A DNA stretch of 46,453 bases from Desulfocapsaceae bacterium (GCA_030653035.1 JAUSAB010000017.1:1-46453), one strand, 5' to 3'; positions 23,962-33,145 are shown, counted from the first letter of the stretch. The notes: a model not told the origin generated them from the letters alone. Made by a program: numbers and translations.

Positions 23962-26490
23962 TTACCGTTTCACCTCTGCCTGCTCTTCTTTCAGAGAGGA
24001 GAGGAACTGCAGGAAGAACCGTTCGATGGCCGACTCGTCGCGCATCTGCACGTCAAGCTGGCGGGTAAAGGAGATCAGCTCGCCCAGACGGCCAAGGACC
24101 CGCTCCATCTGTAACAGGTCAAGATTTCTGGCCTTGGCGATCACCAGATCGCCCATGCGATCCACTTTGAAGTAGAGGCCGGTGAGAATGGTCCCGATCA
24201 GTTGAGCCCGTCTATCTCGCTTGCTCCTGTCAGCCAGGCCACCGATAAAACGGAAATAGATGTAGTTATTGTCTGGTTCCGACGACATATAGGCGTCCAC
24301 CACATTGAAGTGATAGCCGAGGTACAGGTTGAGATTGCAGTACTCTTCGGCGATGATGGCCAGATTGTCGCCCGGATAGGAGGTGCCGTTGAGCAGAGCC
24401 ATCGGTTTGCCGATGCCGGAGAGGATATCCCTGATACTGAGGGTCACTGGTTCCTTGCCGCTCTCAGTGTCTTTGATAAATCCGGTGAGGATGGCCAGGA
24501 GCGGCCGGCTGGTGAGCATTTCCATGATGAGTTCACCCTGACTGGGGGCGGCCTCGGCAATGCCGGCGCCGATATCGATGACTCGCAGCTTGAGCGGCAC
24601 CGGCAGCTTTACCTGCCGGCTGCGCATCTCTTCCCTTCCGCCCTTGGCGGCATGAAAAAGGATAAGCGCTTCAATGGCCTTTTCATGGGCGAAACGCAGG
24701 ATGTCGTGGAAGGTGCGGCAGTTTTCGGCGGTGAAATCCGTGGCCGTGGGATCGATCAGGGTAATGGGTGCCGTCCAGCGCAGGATCCGCCGCAGGATCT
24801 GCAGTTCTTTTGAAGAGCGGTAAGGGTCTTCTTCCATGGCCTGCAGGCGGATCAGCCCTTTGATGATCCCCTGGTAGATCTGTTTGTTTTCGACATCAAT
24901 GGTGATCTCCGCGCCCTCGGCGAGAAGGCGCGTGGCCTCACCGGTGCCGAACAGGGCTGGTGTCCGGTATTCGCGGGCGATAGTGGCGAGATGGCCGGTG
25001 GGGCCTCCGACATCGGTGATAATCGCGGCGGCCCGCCAGACAATGGGGCTGAGTTGCGGGCTCGGGAAGCGGGCCACGGCGATGGCGCCCACCGGGAAGA
25101 GCTTGGGATCGGTATCTTGATCTACATGCACGACCTTACCCGTGGCAATGCCGAGCTGGGCGACCTGGCCCTTGCCGCACATGAGCGGGGTGACGGCGGC
25201 CAGTTCGGCGGCCAGTTCGCCCGGCAGCGGCGCTGGTTTTACCGGCAGAAAAAAAGGACGGCTCTGGAGGATAAAGAGTTCGTCGGCCAGGGCCCATTCG
25301 ATATCCTGGGTCTCGCCGAAGGCCTTTTCCAGCAGCAGGGCCTGTTCGGCGAGCAGGGCCAGTTCCTGGGGGGTAAGCAAGGCTGAGCCGCGACTCAGGC
25401 CGCTGGGCAGAATGTCGAGGGCTGTTTTTCTGCTGGAAAAGTCGTCGGACACGACCAGTTCGCTCTCCAGCAGGGTAAAGGGCCAGGTGCGGCTGACCAG
25501 ATAGCGGTCGGCTGTTTTGTTGCCTTCGACCAGATCGCGGGCCGGGCCGCGAACGGCGGTCACCAGCAGGTGATCCTCTTCCGGTTGCTCCGGGTTGCGG
25601 CTGTAAGTCACACCGGCAATGCGGGCGGCGATCATGGGCTGGACCCCGGCAGCCATGGGGATGTCCCGACTGCCGGTTGCAAGACCCAGATATTCCAGGG
25701 CCGCTACGGAAAAACGGGAGGTGATCACCTGTCGGTAGGCATCGAGTACCGAAGAAAGCTCCGGCCTCACATCCAGTACTGAATGAAACTGCCCGGCAAA
25801 ACTTCGGGTCTCTGCGTCTTCACCCACACCGCTTGAGCGGACGGCCAATGGCCTCTGGACGTTGCCGCGCGCAAGCAGACGGGCCAGCTCGTCTCGTACC
25901 GCCGCCACCAGCCCTTCTGGAAACCGGGCCTGTTGCAGCAGTTTGTCGATGCGGTTGCTCCGTTCCCGACTGCTCCCACCTTCGGCGGAAATGACATCGA
26001 TCTGGGTAAAGAGATCATTCTCCTCCATAAATTGGTGGTAGGCAGCCACGGTTATGGCAAAGCCTTCGGGCACCCGCAGATTCAAGCGGTTACGGATTTC
26101 GCTCAAGGTGGCGTTCTTGGCGCCGACCAGTTCCTCGAAATCACCGTTGATCAGGTCATAGGCCAGGGTGAGGCTCCGGTCGTAGGGCCCGGCATAGTCG
26201 GAGGCCAGCACCGCCAACTTGTCGGCAATTTCTTCGTAGCGTTCATAGAGGTCCAGGTAACGGTTGTCAGCCAGACTGTTCAGGCAGTAAATCACCTCCC
26301 GCACCAGTTCGCTTAAGGCGGTCACCGACTCGGAGAGAAATTTCCGGTCGAAGACATATTCACCGGAAAGCGCCCCTTCCATGTGGGCAATTTTTTCCAG
26401 CACCTCATTGTTCAAAGAGAGGATGCGGCGGAATTGCAGAAAGGTCGCGGAAAAGGAGGCAGTCTCCCCGCTCTTGTCAAAGGGTTTCAT
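23962..26490 (-). CDS. PEP-synthase-like protein B
   Basis: This 842-residue paralogue has the same plan as A and C. A helical N-terminus comes first (FRRILSLNNEVLEKIAHMEG, ~20-125). The ATP-grasp domain carries GAKNATLSEI, VRSSGVGED ... SFAGQFHSVL and DIEWALADELFILQSRPF. The swivelling domain has His500 in GGPTGHLATIARE. The shared C-terminal domain shows CRTFHDILRFAHEK, VIDIGAGIAE, SRPLLAILTG, YCNLNLYLGYHF and YIYFRFIGGL, ending with FTRQLDVQM. No PEP/pyruvate-binding barrel is recognisable. The gap to the histidine kinase stop upstream is six bases, so both are translated from one mRNA. Predicted cytoplasmic. Substrate unknown. Confidence 0.8.
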   Translation of the reverse strand: MKPFDKSGETASFSATFLQFRRILSLNNEVLEKIAHMEGALSGEYVFDRKFLSESVTALSELVREVIYCLNSLADNRYLDLYERYEEIADKLAVLASDYAGPYDRSLTLAYDLINGDFEELVGAKNATLSEIRNRLNLRVPEGFAITVAAYHQFMEENDLFTQIDVISAEGGSSRERSNRIDKLLQQARFPEGLVAAVRDELARLLARGNVQRPLAVRSSGVGEDAETRSFAGQFHSVLDVRPELSSVLDAYRQVITSRFSVAALEYLGLATGSRDIPMAAGVQPMIAARIAGVTYSRNPEQPEEDHLLVTAVRGPARDLVEGNKTADRYLVSRTWPFTLLESELVVSDDFSSRKTALDILPSGLSRGSALLTPQELALLAEQALLLEKAFGETQDIEWALADELFILQSRPFFLPVKPAPLPGELAAELAAVTPLMCGKGQVAQLGIATGKVVHVDQDTDPKLFPVGAIAVARFPSPQLSPIVWRAAAIITDVGGPTGHLATIAREYRTPALFGTGEATRLLAEGAEITIDVENKQIYQGIIKGLIRLQAMEEDPYRSSKELQILRRILRWTAPITLIDPTATDFTAENCRTFHDILRFAHEKAIEALILFHAAKGGREEMRSRQVKLPVPLKLRVIDIGAGIAEAAPSQGELIMEMLTSRPLLAILTGFIKDTESGKEPVTLSIRDILSGIGKPMALLNGTSYPGDNLAIIAEEYCNLNLYLGYHFNVVDAYMSSEPDNNYIYFRFIGGLADRSKRDRRAQLIGTILTGLYFKVDRMGDLVIAKARNLDLLQMERVLGRLGELISFTRQLDVQMRDESAIERFFLQFLSSLKEEQAEVKR

Positions 26491-26496
26491 GGCAAC

Positions 26497-28002
26497 TCAG
26501 ACCTCCGTTTCCATTATCCGCGGCAGCTTGATGCGGAAGGTGGTGCCGTGGCCTTCCTCGCTCTTTACCTCAATATCGCCCTGGTGGTCCTTGATAATGG
26601 CGTAGCTGAGAGAGAGGCCCAAGCCGGTGCCCTCGTTCTTGGTGGTAAAGAAGGGGTCGAAGATATTGGGTAACATCTGGCTGGGAATCCCGTCGCCGGT
26701 GTCCTGGAGAGTGATGACTGCGTCCTTGTCTTCCGCCGTTACCTTAATATCGAGACTACCGCCCGGCTGCGTGGCCTGCACCGCGTTCAGCATGATGTTG
26801 ACCAGCACCTGCTGGAGTTGGGAAGGAGTGCCGGTTATTGACAACGGCTGGTCCGGATGCTGGTAATTACAGGTGATTTCGCCCAGGCGGAACTGATTGC
26901 GCACCAGAGCGATGGAGTCATTCACCAGCTTGACCAGATCAACCCTGACCGTGACGTTATTTTTATGGGCGCGGGAAAATTCGAGCAGATGATGCACCAC
27001 CTCCCTGGCTCGATCCGACTGGGCCAGGATGTCGTGGATCATATCCAGGCTGTCGTCTTGGGAAAGATCGGGCAGGTCTTCGAGCAAGGCCTCGGCGGTA
27101 AGCGAGATATTGTTCAAGGGGTTGTTGATCTCATGGGCGATGCCGGCGGTGACCTTGCCGATGGCCGCCAGTTTTTCCGACTGGACCAGTTGACTCTGTT
27201 TGGTGTCAAGGGCCTTGAGCATCAGGTTCAGGGAGTTGACCAGTTCGATGCCCTCCTCCGAGCAGCTGACCGCCTCATTGAGCGGGATGGAGTTCATCTT
27301 GCCCTGCATGATCTGGGCGGCGGCCTCGCGGATTGCTGTCAGCGGTCGGATGATCCAGCGCAGCAAAAAATAGATGAGGAGCCCGCCCACCAAGATGGTC
27401 AGGGCCAGAATCATCACCCCGGTTTTCTGGTACGCTATCACCTCCCTCTCCACCTGGATGCGGGCCTGGGCATCCAGGTCGAAAACGCGTTTGGTAATGT
27501 CCTGGCCATGGGTGCGCAATGTCTCTTTTAGCAGTTTCTTGCTGTTCAGGAGGAGATCCTCTGCCATCAACTGCTGAGAGATCGATTCGTACTTGCCCAG
27601 TTCCTCGTCGTAAAAGGATTGCAGATTGCCCTTGCTGCCGGGAACAAACTTCTTGACGGTGACGATGGAGGCCCGTACCTGATCAATGTAGTCCAGGGTG
27701 CTCATCAGGTCTTTCGTGTTGTTGTACAGCAGATAGTTTTTCTCGTAACGCCGCATCTCTAGAACGTTCTGATTCAGCTCGAAAAAGGACTCGATGATCC
27801 GGACCTTGTCTTCGATGCGCCACATGCCGTAGATGGCGGAGGCCGTGGCGATGATGCCCAGCACGGAAATGACGAGCAGGGAGACGACGAGCTTACCCTT
27901 GATAGAGCGGGGCAGAATGGGCAGGCAAGGGCAGCGTCGCTCGGCGGGCTGCTGTTGGTGGCCCGCCTGGAGAGAAGGAGAAAAAGGGGGATCGATACTC
28001 AT
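26497..28002 (-). CDS. Membrane sensor histidine kinase
   Basis: The 501-residue kinase has a first membrane helix at ~35-58 (LVVSLLVISVLGIIATASAI) and a second at ~205-228. Between them is a helical periplasmic sensor (~60-200) with EMRRYEKNYLLYNN, reminiscent of four-helix or HBM-type sensors. HAMP, HisKA and HATPase domains follow. The phospho-acceptor His290 is in GIAHEINNPLNN; the ATP-binding boxes are DTGDGIP, FDPFFTTK and GTGLGLSLSY. The style is NtrB/ZraS-like. The next gene upstream encodes a receiver, the likely partner; the sigma54 activator further upstream could be a second target. It sits between paralogues C and B in the same operon. Confidence 0.9.
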   Translation of the reverse strand: MSIDPPFSPSLQAGHQQQPAERRCPCLPILPRSIKGKLVVSLLVISVLGIIATASAIYGMWRIEDKVRIIESFFELNQNVLEMRRYEKNYLLYNNTKDLMSTLDYIDQVRASIVTVKKFVPGSKGNLQSFYDEELGKYESISQQLMAEDLLLNSKKLLKETLRTHGQDITKRVFDLDAQARIQVEREVIAYQKTGVMILALTILVGGLLIYFLLRWIIRPLTAIREAAAQIMQGKMNSIPLNEAVSCSEEGIELVNSLNLMLKALDTKQSQLVQSEKLAAIGKVTAGIAHEINNPLNNISLTAEALLEDLPDLSQDDSLDMIHDILAQSDRAREVVHHLLEFSRAHKNNVTVRVDLVKLVNDSIALVRNQFRLGEITCNYQHPDQPLSITGTPSQLQQVLVNIMLNAVQATQPGGSLDIKVTAEDKDAVITLQDTGDGIPSQMLPNIFDPFFTTKNEGTGLGLSLSYAIIKDHQGDIEVKSEEGHGTTFRIKLPRIMETEV

Positions 28003-28017
28003 GGCGTTATCATGTTT

Positions 28018-28404
28018 TTAGTTGCTGCCCTTTTGCTGTTCCAGGGCGTGGAAAATAACCTGTTTCAGCTCGTCCAGGCGGAAGGGCTTGGCCAGGAACT
28101 CAAAGACTCCCTGTTGTTGAGCCAGCTCCTCCGTAGCCGGTGAGGCGTAGCCGGTGATGATGATCACCTGGGTTCGTGGATTCATGTCGCGTACCCGTTT
28201 GAGCACCTCCATGCCGTCCATACCCTTCATCTTCAGGTCCGTCACCACAATGTCAAAGGGCTTTTCGGTCATTGCCGCCATTGCCGGGGCTGCCTCGGTA
28301 TAGGTCTCGACCTCGAATCCTATCTTACTGAACACCTGTTTGAGACGTTTGCCGACGATGCTCTCGTCATCCACTACCAGTAATCGGCAGATTTCGTTAC
28401 TCAT
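28018..28404 (-). CDS. Single-domain response regulator (CheY-like)
   Basis: The 128-residue product is one receiver domain with no output domain. The acidic pair is LLVVDDES, the phospho-acceptor Asp is in IVVTDLKMKGMDGMEV, the switch Thr in IIITGYAS and the Lys in FLAKPFRLDEL. AAGGAGGAT precedes the ATG at 28404; an upstream extension to 28485 would run through repeat DNA and is rejected. It lies 15 bases before the histidine kinase. Its end (AKPFRLDELKQVIFHAL) closely resembles the receiver of the sigma54 activator at 34014 (AKPFRLDDLRQVIRDAL), suggesting shared ancestry or a shared kinase. With no output domain it may act by protein contact or as a phosphate relay. Confidence 0.9.
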   Translation of the reverse strand: MSNEICRLLVVDDESIVGKRLKQVFSKIGFEVETYTEAAPAMAAMTEKPFDIVVTDLKMKGMDGMEVLKRVRDMNPRTQVIIITGYASPATEELAQQQGVFEFLAKPFRLDELKQVIFHALEQQKGSN

Positions 28405-28437
28405 GATATGATCCTCCTTCGGGTAGGTATTATTCTT

Positions 28438-28616
28438 ATTCCAAAAAGCATTCAAGTTGACACCGAGAAGGCAAGCGAGCGGCAACGAAGCAGTACGGGT
28501 AGTACGGTGAGGAGCCGCGTAGTGCAGCCGCCAAGCATGGACGCTTCAGTGTCGCACGAGCCAAGGACGGCTAAAGTGCGACCGACGAAAGTGCCGGCTT
28601 GAATGCAAATTGGAAT
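28438..28616. repeat. 179-bp palindromic element inside the operon
   Basis: The outer arms ATTCCAAAAAGCATTCAAG (from 28438) and CTTGAATGCAAATTGGAAT (to 28616) are near-perfect inverted repeats. Inside are two smaller hairpins: one around CGGCAACGAAGCAGTACGGG to GAGGAGCCG, and one with GTCGCAC (28551-28557) pairing with GTGCGAC (28576-28582) and a nested AGCC/GGCT. It separates paralogue C from the receiver gene and its last base touches C's stop codon. It is probably a dispersed non-coding element; in the mRNA it would form a large structure that could lower or protect downstream transcript. Confidence 0.65.
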
Positions 28617-31222
28617 TATCCTTCTCTGACGACAAAGCGATAATCTCCCATGAGAAAGGCCTCGGCATAGCGGGCCACGGCCTGATCGTCCGCCATCTGG
28701 ACGTCCAGTTGCCGGGTGAAGCCGACCAGCCGGCCGAGAATGTCGAGAGTGCGCACCATCTCGGACTGCGCCAGATTACTGGCGCGGGCAATGACCAGAT
28801 CGCCTCGGGTACGGACGCTGAAGTCAAAGGCCTCAAGAATCGTGGCGATCAGGGCTGCCCGCCGGGAACGCTTGGCAAGGTCAGTGGCGCCGCCCAGGAA
28901 ACGGAAATAGATATGATTGTCCCTTTCCACCTCGTGACAGAAGGCATCAATGATGTTGAAATGATAGCCGAAACGGAAACAGAGATTCACGTAATTCTCA
29001 CTGATGATGGCGATGTTGTGGCCGATGTATTGGCCGGACAGGGCATCCTGGGGCGTCGTCAGTATGCTGTGCATCATGTCTCTGAAGCCCACGGTCATTG
29101 CCCCCTGGTGCCAGACCTCCGGAAAGAGCATTCCCTGGAGGACAGCCCGGAATGGTTGTGAGCGGATGGCGGAAAAGGGAATATCGTTCGCTGGCGCATC
29201 GGCCGCGATGCCGCCGCCGATGTCGATGACGAGGATGCCCGCCTGAATGGGAAGATCGAGCCTTCTCGCCAGTTTTTGTTGTCCGCGCAGACAGGCGTCG
29301 TCCCGACCGATGTCCACCAGGGTCATGACCGCGGTTTCATGGATGAAACGGAGCATGTCGTGGAAGGTCTGGCAGCCCTCGGGCCGGAACTCCTGCATCA
29401 ACGGGTCCACCAGATGCAGGCGGGACACCTCGTGGAGGATCCGGCGCAGCATCCTGAATTCCGGGGCCATCTGTATATTCATGGCGGTGGCTGCCTGGTA
29501 GGTGAGAAGCTCTTCCACCCTTCCCCGGTAGATGCGTCGGTCCTCGGCATCAACAGTGATTTCCTCGCCGGGGGTGACAGCGCTGAAGATACCGGTCACG
29601 CCCACCAGACAGGGTACCTTGAACTCCCGGCAGAGGGTGGACATGTGGCTCACCGGGGTACCCATCTCGGTAACGATGGCTGCGGCCTTCTGCATGACCT
29701 GGACGAACTGGGAGGAGTCCCGGTGGCTTACCAGTACCGCCCCTTCCGGGAAATCCTTGAGGTCGGCCAGGGTCTCTACCCGAAAGGCCGGACCGGAGCC
29801 GATTCCCTGTTGCGCGACCCGTCCGGCATTGGTGGTAATGAGTTTATAGCCGGCAAGCTTTTCTGAGAGCGGCTTTTTGCCCTGATCGGTGGCGGTGAGC
29901 AGCAGGGGGCGGGCCTGGAGGATAAAGAGGGTGTCCGTTTCGTCCAGAGTCCACTCGATATCCTGGGGCCGTTTAAAAAAGGTCTCCAGGTGGCTGGCGA
30001 TTGCGGCCAGTTCAAGGAGCTGTTTTTCGTTCAGGCAGGGCATCTCTGCCATCTCTTTTGCTACGGGCGTGGACGTGAGGGCGCTGTCCGGGCCTGTTGC
30101 CAGCAGGGCTTCACTTTTGCAGGCGATAACGCTGTCGCTGATCTGGAAAACATCACCCCTGGTGATCCTGAAGAGATCGGTGGGCACCTGTCCTTCCACT
30201 ACTGCCTGTCCCTGGCCGAATGCGCCGACTACCAGCATCGTTTGCCGGCCAGACTCCATTGGATCTTCGGTATAGATGATGCCGCTGGCCTTGGCGTTCA
30301 CCATGCGCTGGCAGCAGGCGGCAATGGAAAGGTGGCTGCCTTCGGGAAAAACCTGCCGCCGGTAACGGAGCGGTTTGGCCCCGAACAGACTGGCGACCAC
30401 CTGCAGGTAGGCCTGAAAAACCGCAGCGGCTGTCGGCGCTACCTGCAATTCGGAATGAAACTGGCCGGCAAAGGAAAAGTCCATATCTTCTTCCTGGGCG
30501 CTGCTGCGCACGGCAAGAAAGAGGGGGCCAGGATTCTCTGCCGCCAGTCGCTGCAGGGCTTGTTCCAGGGCGGCGAGGAGGCCCTGCGGGGGGCTGGCTG
30601 TGAGTATCCTCTTTTCGAGGGAGTCGCGCAAGGCCTCCAGCACATCTTCCGCTATCTCGGACTCAGTCAGGGAGTGTTCAAAACGGTCAAAGTCGGTGCG
30701 CAGGACGTTGTAGTCGATCAGATCATGGAAGAGGCGGGTGGTGATGACAAAACCATCGGGAACCTGGACTTTCGGGTTTACTATCAGCTCAGAGAGATGT
30801 GCGGCCTTGCCGCCGATGAGCGGCCAATCCAGCGGGCGGATCCCTCCCAGCCAGAGCAGGACCGGACCTTCCCGGTCGTCCCGGCCGGTGGTGATAGCCC
30901 GCACTCGGGCCTCCATGCCGGCAAAGACCTCAGAGAGCGAGAGCCAGCGGTCTTCGGTCAGGATGTTGATAGCACCAATAGAGCGGTGCATGGCGCCGAT
31001 CATCTCTTCAACCGAACTTTCCACATAATGCTGGTCAAAAAGGTAGTCGCCGCTGAGCTTTTCCCCCATGTCCGCAATGAGTTCCAATGCCTGATTGTTA
31101 GCCTTGAGCACGGAGCGGAACTGGGAAAAAATCAGGGAGATAGGCCGACAGGTCTTGAGGGGGCCTTTTCTCCAAAGCATGGCTGGCAGAAGCTGTTTTT
31201 TCAGGGAGTCAAGAAAAGCCAT
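28616..31222 (-). CDS. PEP-synthase-like protein C
   Basis: This 868-residue paralogue is first of the three in the direction of transcription. I place the start at 31222 (MAFLDSLKKQLLPAMLW) after AAGGAC; an upstream extension to 31393 would not match A or B. The helical N-terminus (FSQFRSVLKANNQALELIA) leads to the ATP-grasp domain (GGKAAHLSEL, VRSSAQEED ... SFAGQFHSEL, DIEWTLDETDTLFILQARPL). The swivelling domain has His526 in GTPVSHMSTLCRE. The shared C-terminal domain shows CQTFHDMLRFIHET, VIDIGGGIAA, SQPFRAVLQG, YVNLCFRFGYHF, HIYFRFLGGATD and FTRQLDVQM. The PEP/pyruvate barrel is not recognisable. It is the paralogue closest to the TauE/TIGR02186 genes. Confidence 0.8.
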   Translation of the reverse strand: MAFLDSLKKQLLPAMLWRKGPLKTCRPISLIFSQFRSVLKANNQALELIADMGEKLSGDYLFDQHYVESSVEEMIGAMHRSIGAINILTEDRWLSLSEVFAGMEARVRAITTGRDDREGPVLLWLGGIRPLDWPLIGGKAAHLSELIVNPKVQVPDGFVITTRLFHDLIDYNVLRTDFDRFEHSLTESEIAEDVLEALRDSLEKRILTASPPQGLLAALEQALQRLAAENPGPLFLAVRSSAQEEDMDFSFAGQFHSELQVAPTAAAVFQAYLQVVASLFGAKPLRYRRQVFPEGSHLSIAACCQRMVNAKASGIIYTEDPMESGRQTMLVVGAFGQGQAVVEGQVPTDLFRITRGDVFQISDSVIACKSEALLATGPDSALTSTPVAKEMAEMPCLNEKQLLELAAIASHLETFFKRPQDIEWTLDETDTLFILQARPLLLTATDQGKKPLSEKLAGYKLITTNAGRVAQQGIGSGPAFRVETLADLKDFPEGAVLVSHRDSSQFVQVMQKAAAIVTEMGTPVSHMSTLCREFKVPCLVGVTGIFSAVTPGEEITVDAEDRRIYRGRVEELLTYQAATAMNIQMAPEFRMLRRILHEVSRLHLVDPLMQEFRPEGCQTFHDMLRFIHETAVMTLVDIGRDDACLRGQQKLARRLDLPIQAGILVIDIGGGIAADAPANDIPFSAIRSQPFRAVLQGMLFPEVWHQGAMTVGFRDMMHSILTTPQDALSGQYIGHNIAIISENYVNLCFRFGYHFNIIDAFCHEVERDNHIYFRFLGGATDLAKRSRRAALIATILEAFDFSVRTRGDLVIARASNLAQSEMVRTLDILGRLVGFTRQLDVQMADDQAVARYAEAFLMGDYRFVVREG

Positions 31223-31365
31223 CTCATGTCCTTGCAACAGTTTCTTCTCCCGCAGCGACGGGGTTGTCACTAACGGTGCAGAAGGATAGGCCAAAAGAGA
31301 AAAGGAAACGCCCAAGGGCCTCAAGATGCTCCCTTGTGCGTTTTTGCTGACGGCAAGGCTTGGCT

Positions 31366-31391
31366 GGCGGCGCAAGGTGAGTTGCGCCGCC
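31366..31391 (-). other. GC-rich hairpin between the TIGR02186-like gene and gene C
   Basis: GGCGGCGCAA (31366-31375) and TTGCGCCGCC (31382-31391) form a perfect 10-bp stem with a 6-base loop, 19 bp after the stop codon of the TIGR02186-like gene. No T-run follows on the minus strand, so a full terminator is unlikely. It may act as a partial attenuator or a 3'-end protector, giving the membrane-protein genes and the PEP-synthase-like genes different mRNA levels. Confidence 0.5.
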
Positions 31392-31410
31392 AATGACGAA
31401 GAGCCTGTTA

Positions 31411-32205
31411 TTAATGGCTGCCACCGCCTTTTTTGAAGATCGCGCCCACGGCAGTCCCTGCTGCCAGGGCGATGAGAACAGACATTATCCCATACAGGGC
31501 CGCCTGGTCAACAGCCATTTTCGATAGGGCGGCAATCACACCGACCCGCTTTACCTCAAAGGTCGTTGCCGTTTTATCAACGACTTTGCCATTGTTGACG
31601 GCAAGAAGGTCGATATTATAAATCCCGGGAGGTGCCTGGAATGGCCAATTAACGACGATTTCAAAGGTGTTGCCTTTCTCACCATGCTGGCGGGTGATCG
31701 TCCCTTGTTCGACCTTATAGATCATCTCCTTTTCTTTGAAGCGGGTGAACTCGTCAAACCACTTTCTTTCGGCAGGTTGTCCCTTATCATCTTCAATCTT
31801 GGTGGCCTTGGCCATGGCGTCGTAGCCGAGTTGATACTGGTTACGCTCCGTTTCGGAAAGGATGAGATTCATATCTTTGGTGGTGTTCACCAGATAGACG
31901 CCCGGTACACCCTTGAATTCCAGACCTCCTTGCTTCATCCAGACGAGACCTCCAGCCTTGCCATAGTATTTCATGGCGGTGTCGTGCGGTTTTGACGAGA
32001 TCTTCAGGATCAGGTCGTCGTCAGGGGCTGTCTGACCAGTGATGGTCAGCTTGGCGCCATGATACGATATGGAGATCGGGACTTCCCGAGGAGTCACCTC
32101 GCAGGTGATGGCCTGGGCCGTTGATGCATTAAAGGCAAGGATTCCGCAAAAGGCGACTGCCACAGAAGTCCATCGTTTTACGACTGTTAAGAGAGAGAGT
32201 TTCAT
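31411..32205 (-). CDS. TIGR02186-like exported membrane protein
   Basis: The 264-residue protein has a signal peptide (VAVAFCGILAFNASTAQA). A beta-rich periplasmic region follows (ITCEVTPREVPISISYHGAK ... LTITGQTAPDDDLILKISS), then a middle stretch with WPFQAPPGIYNIDLLAVNNG. One C-terminal membrane helix ends it (YGIMSVLIALAAGTAVGAIF). This layout fits the TIGR02186 / Alph_Pro_TM family, known mainly for sitting beside TauE/SafE permeases. GGGAGGT precedes the ATG, one base after the permease stop codon, so the two are translationally linked. Probably a periplasmic partner of the permease. Function unknown. Confidence 0.72.
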   Translation of the reverse strand: MKLSLLTVVKRWTSVAVAFCGILAFNASTAQAITCEVTPREVPISISYHGAKLTITGQTAPDDDLILKISSKPHDTAMKYYGKAGGLVWMKQGGLEFKGVPGVYLVNTTKDMNLILSETERNQYQLGYDAMAKATKIEDDKGQPAERKWFDEFTRFKEKEMIYKVEQGTITRQHGEKGNTFEIVVNWPFQAPPGIYNIDLLAVNNGKVVDKTATTFEVKRVGVIAALSKMAVDQAALYGIMSVLIALAAGTAVGAIFKKGGGSH

Positions 32206-32206
32206 G

Positions 32207-33145
32207 TTAATGACCTCCCGCATAGGCAAGAAGGAGTGAGGGCTGCAGTACAAGCTCAAGAACGATTTTTACGGTCACGGCCAGAACAAGGATTGCCAGC
32301 AGGATCTTCAGTTGGTCGCCATGGAGTTTTTTACCGAGCACAGTGCCGATCTGGGCGCCGAATACGGAGCCGAACAGAAGGAGCAGGGCGAGAAAAAAAT
32401 CGACGGTGCGGTTTGAGTAGGCCTGCAGGAAGGTGACCTCGATGCAGGTGAAAAGGATCTGGAAAAGGCTGGTACCCACGACGACATGCATGGGCATGCG
32501 CAACATGTAAACCATAACCGGTACCATCAGGAAACCGCCGCCAACTCCCATGATCGCTGCCAGGACACCAACAAAGGTGCCGAGGAATAGAGGAACCAGA
32601 GCGGAATGGGTGACCCCGGATTTTTCAAAATAGACCTGCAGGGGCAGTGAGGCGAAAAACCCGTTTCTTTTCTTTGCCGGTGCTGCCACTTTCACCTGGG
32701 TAACAGGAGCAGCGCTTGCAACCTTCTTTTTCCGCATGGCGTATATACTTTCAACGAACATGAACGAGCCGACCAGGCCGAGCATGACGACGTAGGTCAT
32801 CTTGATCAGGAAGTCAGCGCCACCGGTGGCGCGCAGGAGCTTGATAACCTGGACGCCGACTGCACCGCCCAGAAAACCGCCAACGAGAAGATAGACGCCC
32901 ATTTTAACATCGACGTTGCCAAGACGCCAGTGCGCAAAGGTGCCTGAAGCCGAGGCCGCGACGATCTGGTTAGCGTCGGTTGCAGCGGCGATGGTTGGTG
33001 GAATGCCTACCATCATTAACAGTGGGGTCATGAGAAATCCTCCGCCCACGCCGAAGAGACCGGACAGAAGTCCGACTGACAGTCCCAAGCCAATCACCAC
33101 CAAATAATTAACGCTGGTGAGGGCTATCGGAAGGTACATGTACAT
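32207..33145 (-). CDS. TauE/SafE-family permease
   Basis: The 312-residue inner-membrane protein has about eight hydrophobic helices in two related halves. Each half starts with the family glycine motif: GLLSGLFGVGGGFLMTPLL and GVLAAIMGVGGGFLMVPVM. A cytoplasmic loop rich in Lys and Ala (KKKVASAAPVTQVKVAAPAK) joins them. Members export or import small organosulfur or sulfite-type anions; the actual substrate cannot be inferred. AAAGGAGG precedes the ATG. The start overlaps the UspA-like gene by 38 bp, and the stop is one base before the TIGR02186-like gene, so it belongs to the same transcript. Confidence 0.9.
   Translation of the reverse strand: MYMYLPIALTSVNYLVVIGLGLSVGLLSGLFGVGGGFLMTPLLMMVGIPPTIAAATDANQIVAASASGTFAHWRLGNVDVKMGVYLLVGGFLGGAVGVQVIKLLRATGGADFLIKMTYVVMLGLVGSFMFVESIYAMRKKKVASAAPVTQVKVAAPAKKRNGFFASLPLQVYFEKSGVTHSALVPLFLGTFVGVLAAIMGVGGGFLMVPVMVYMLRMPMHVVVGTSLFQILFTCIEVTFLQAYSNRTVDFFLALLLLFGSVFGAQIGTVLGKKLHGDQLKILLAILVLAVTVKIVLELVLQPSLLLAYAGGH

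Noticed and set aside
21359-26490. Ordinary PEP synthase or pyruvate phosphate dikinase genes
   Set aside because: The ATP and histidine domains fit, but no PEP/pyruvate barrel is recognisable and three tandem copies would be unusual for that enzyme.
28405-28485. N-terminal extension of the receiver gene
   Set aside because: It runs into palindromic repeat DNA, and AAGGAGGAT marks the start at 28404.
31223-31393. 57-residue N-terminal extension of paralogue C
   Set aside because: It does not match A or B, crosses a hairpin, and a ribosome site directly precedes the ATG at 31222.
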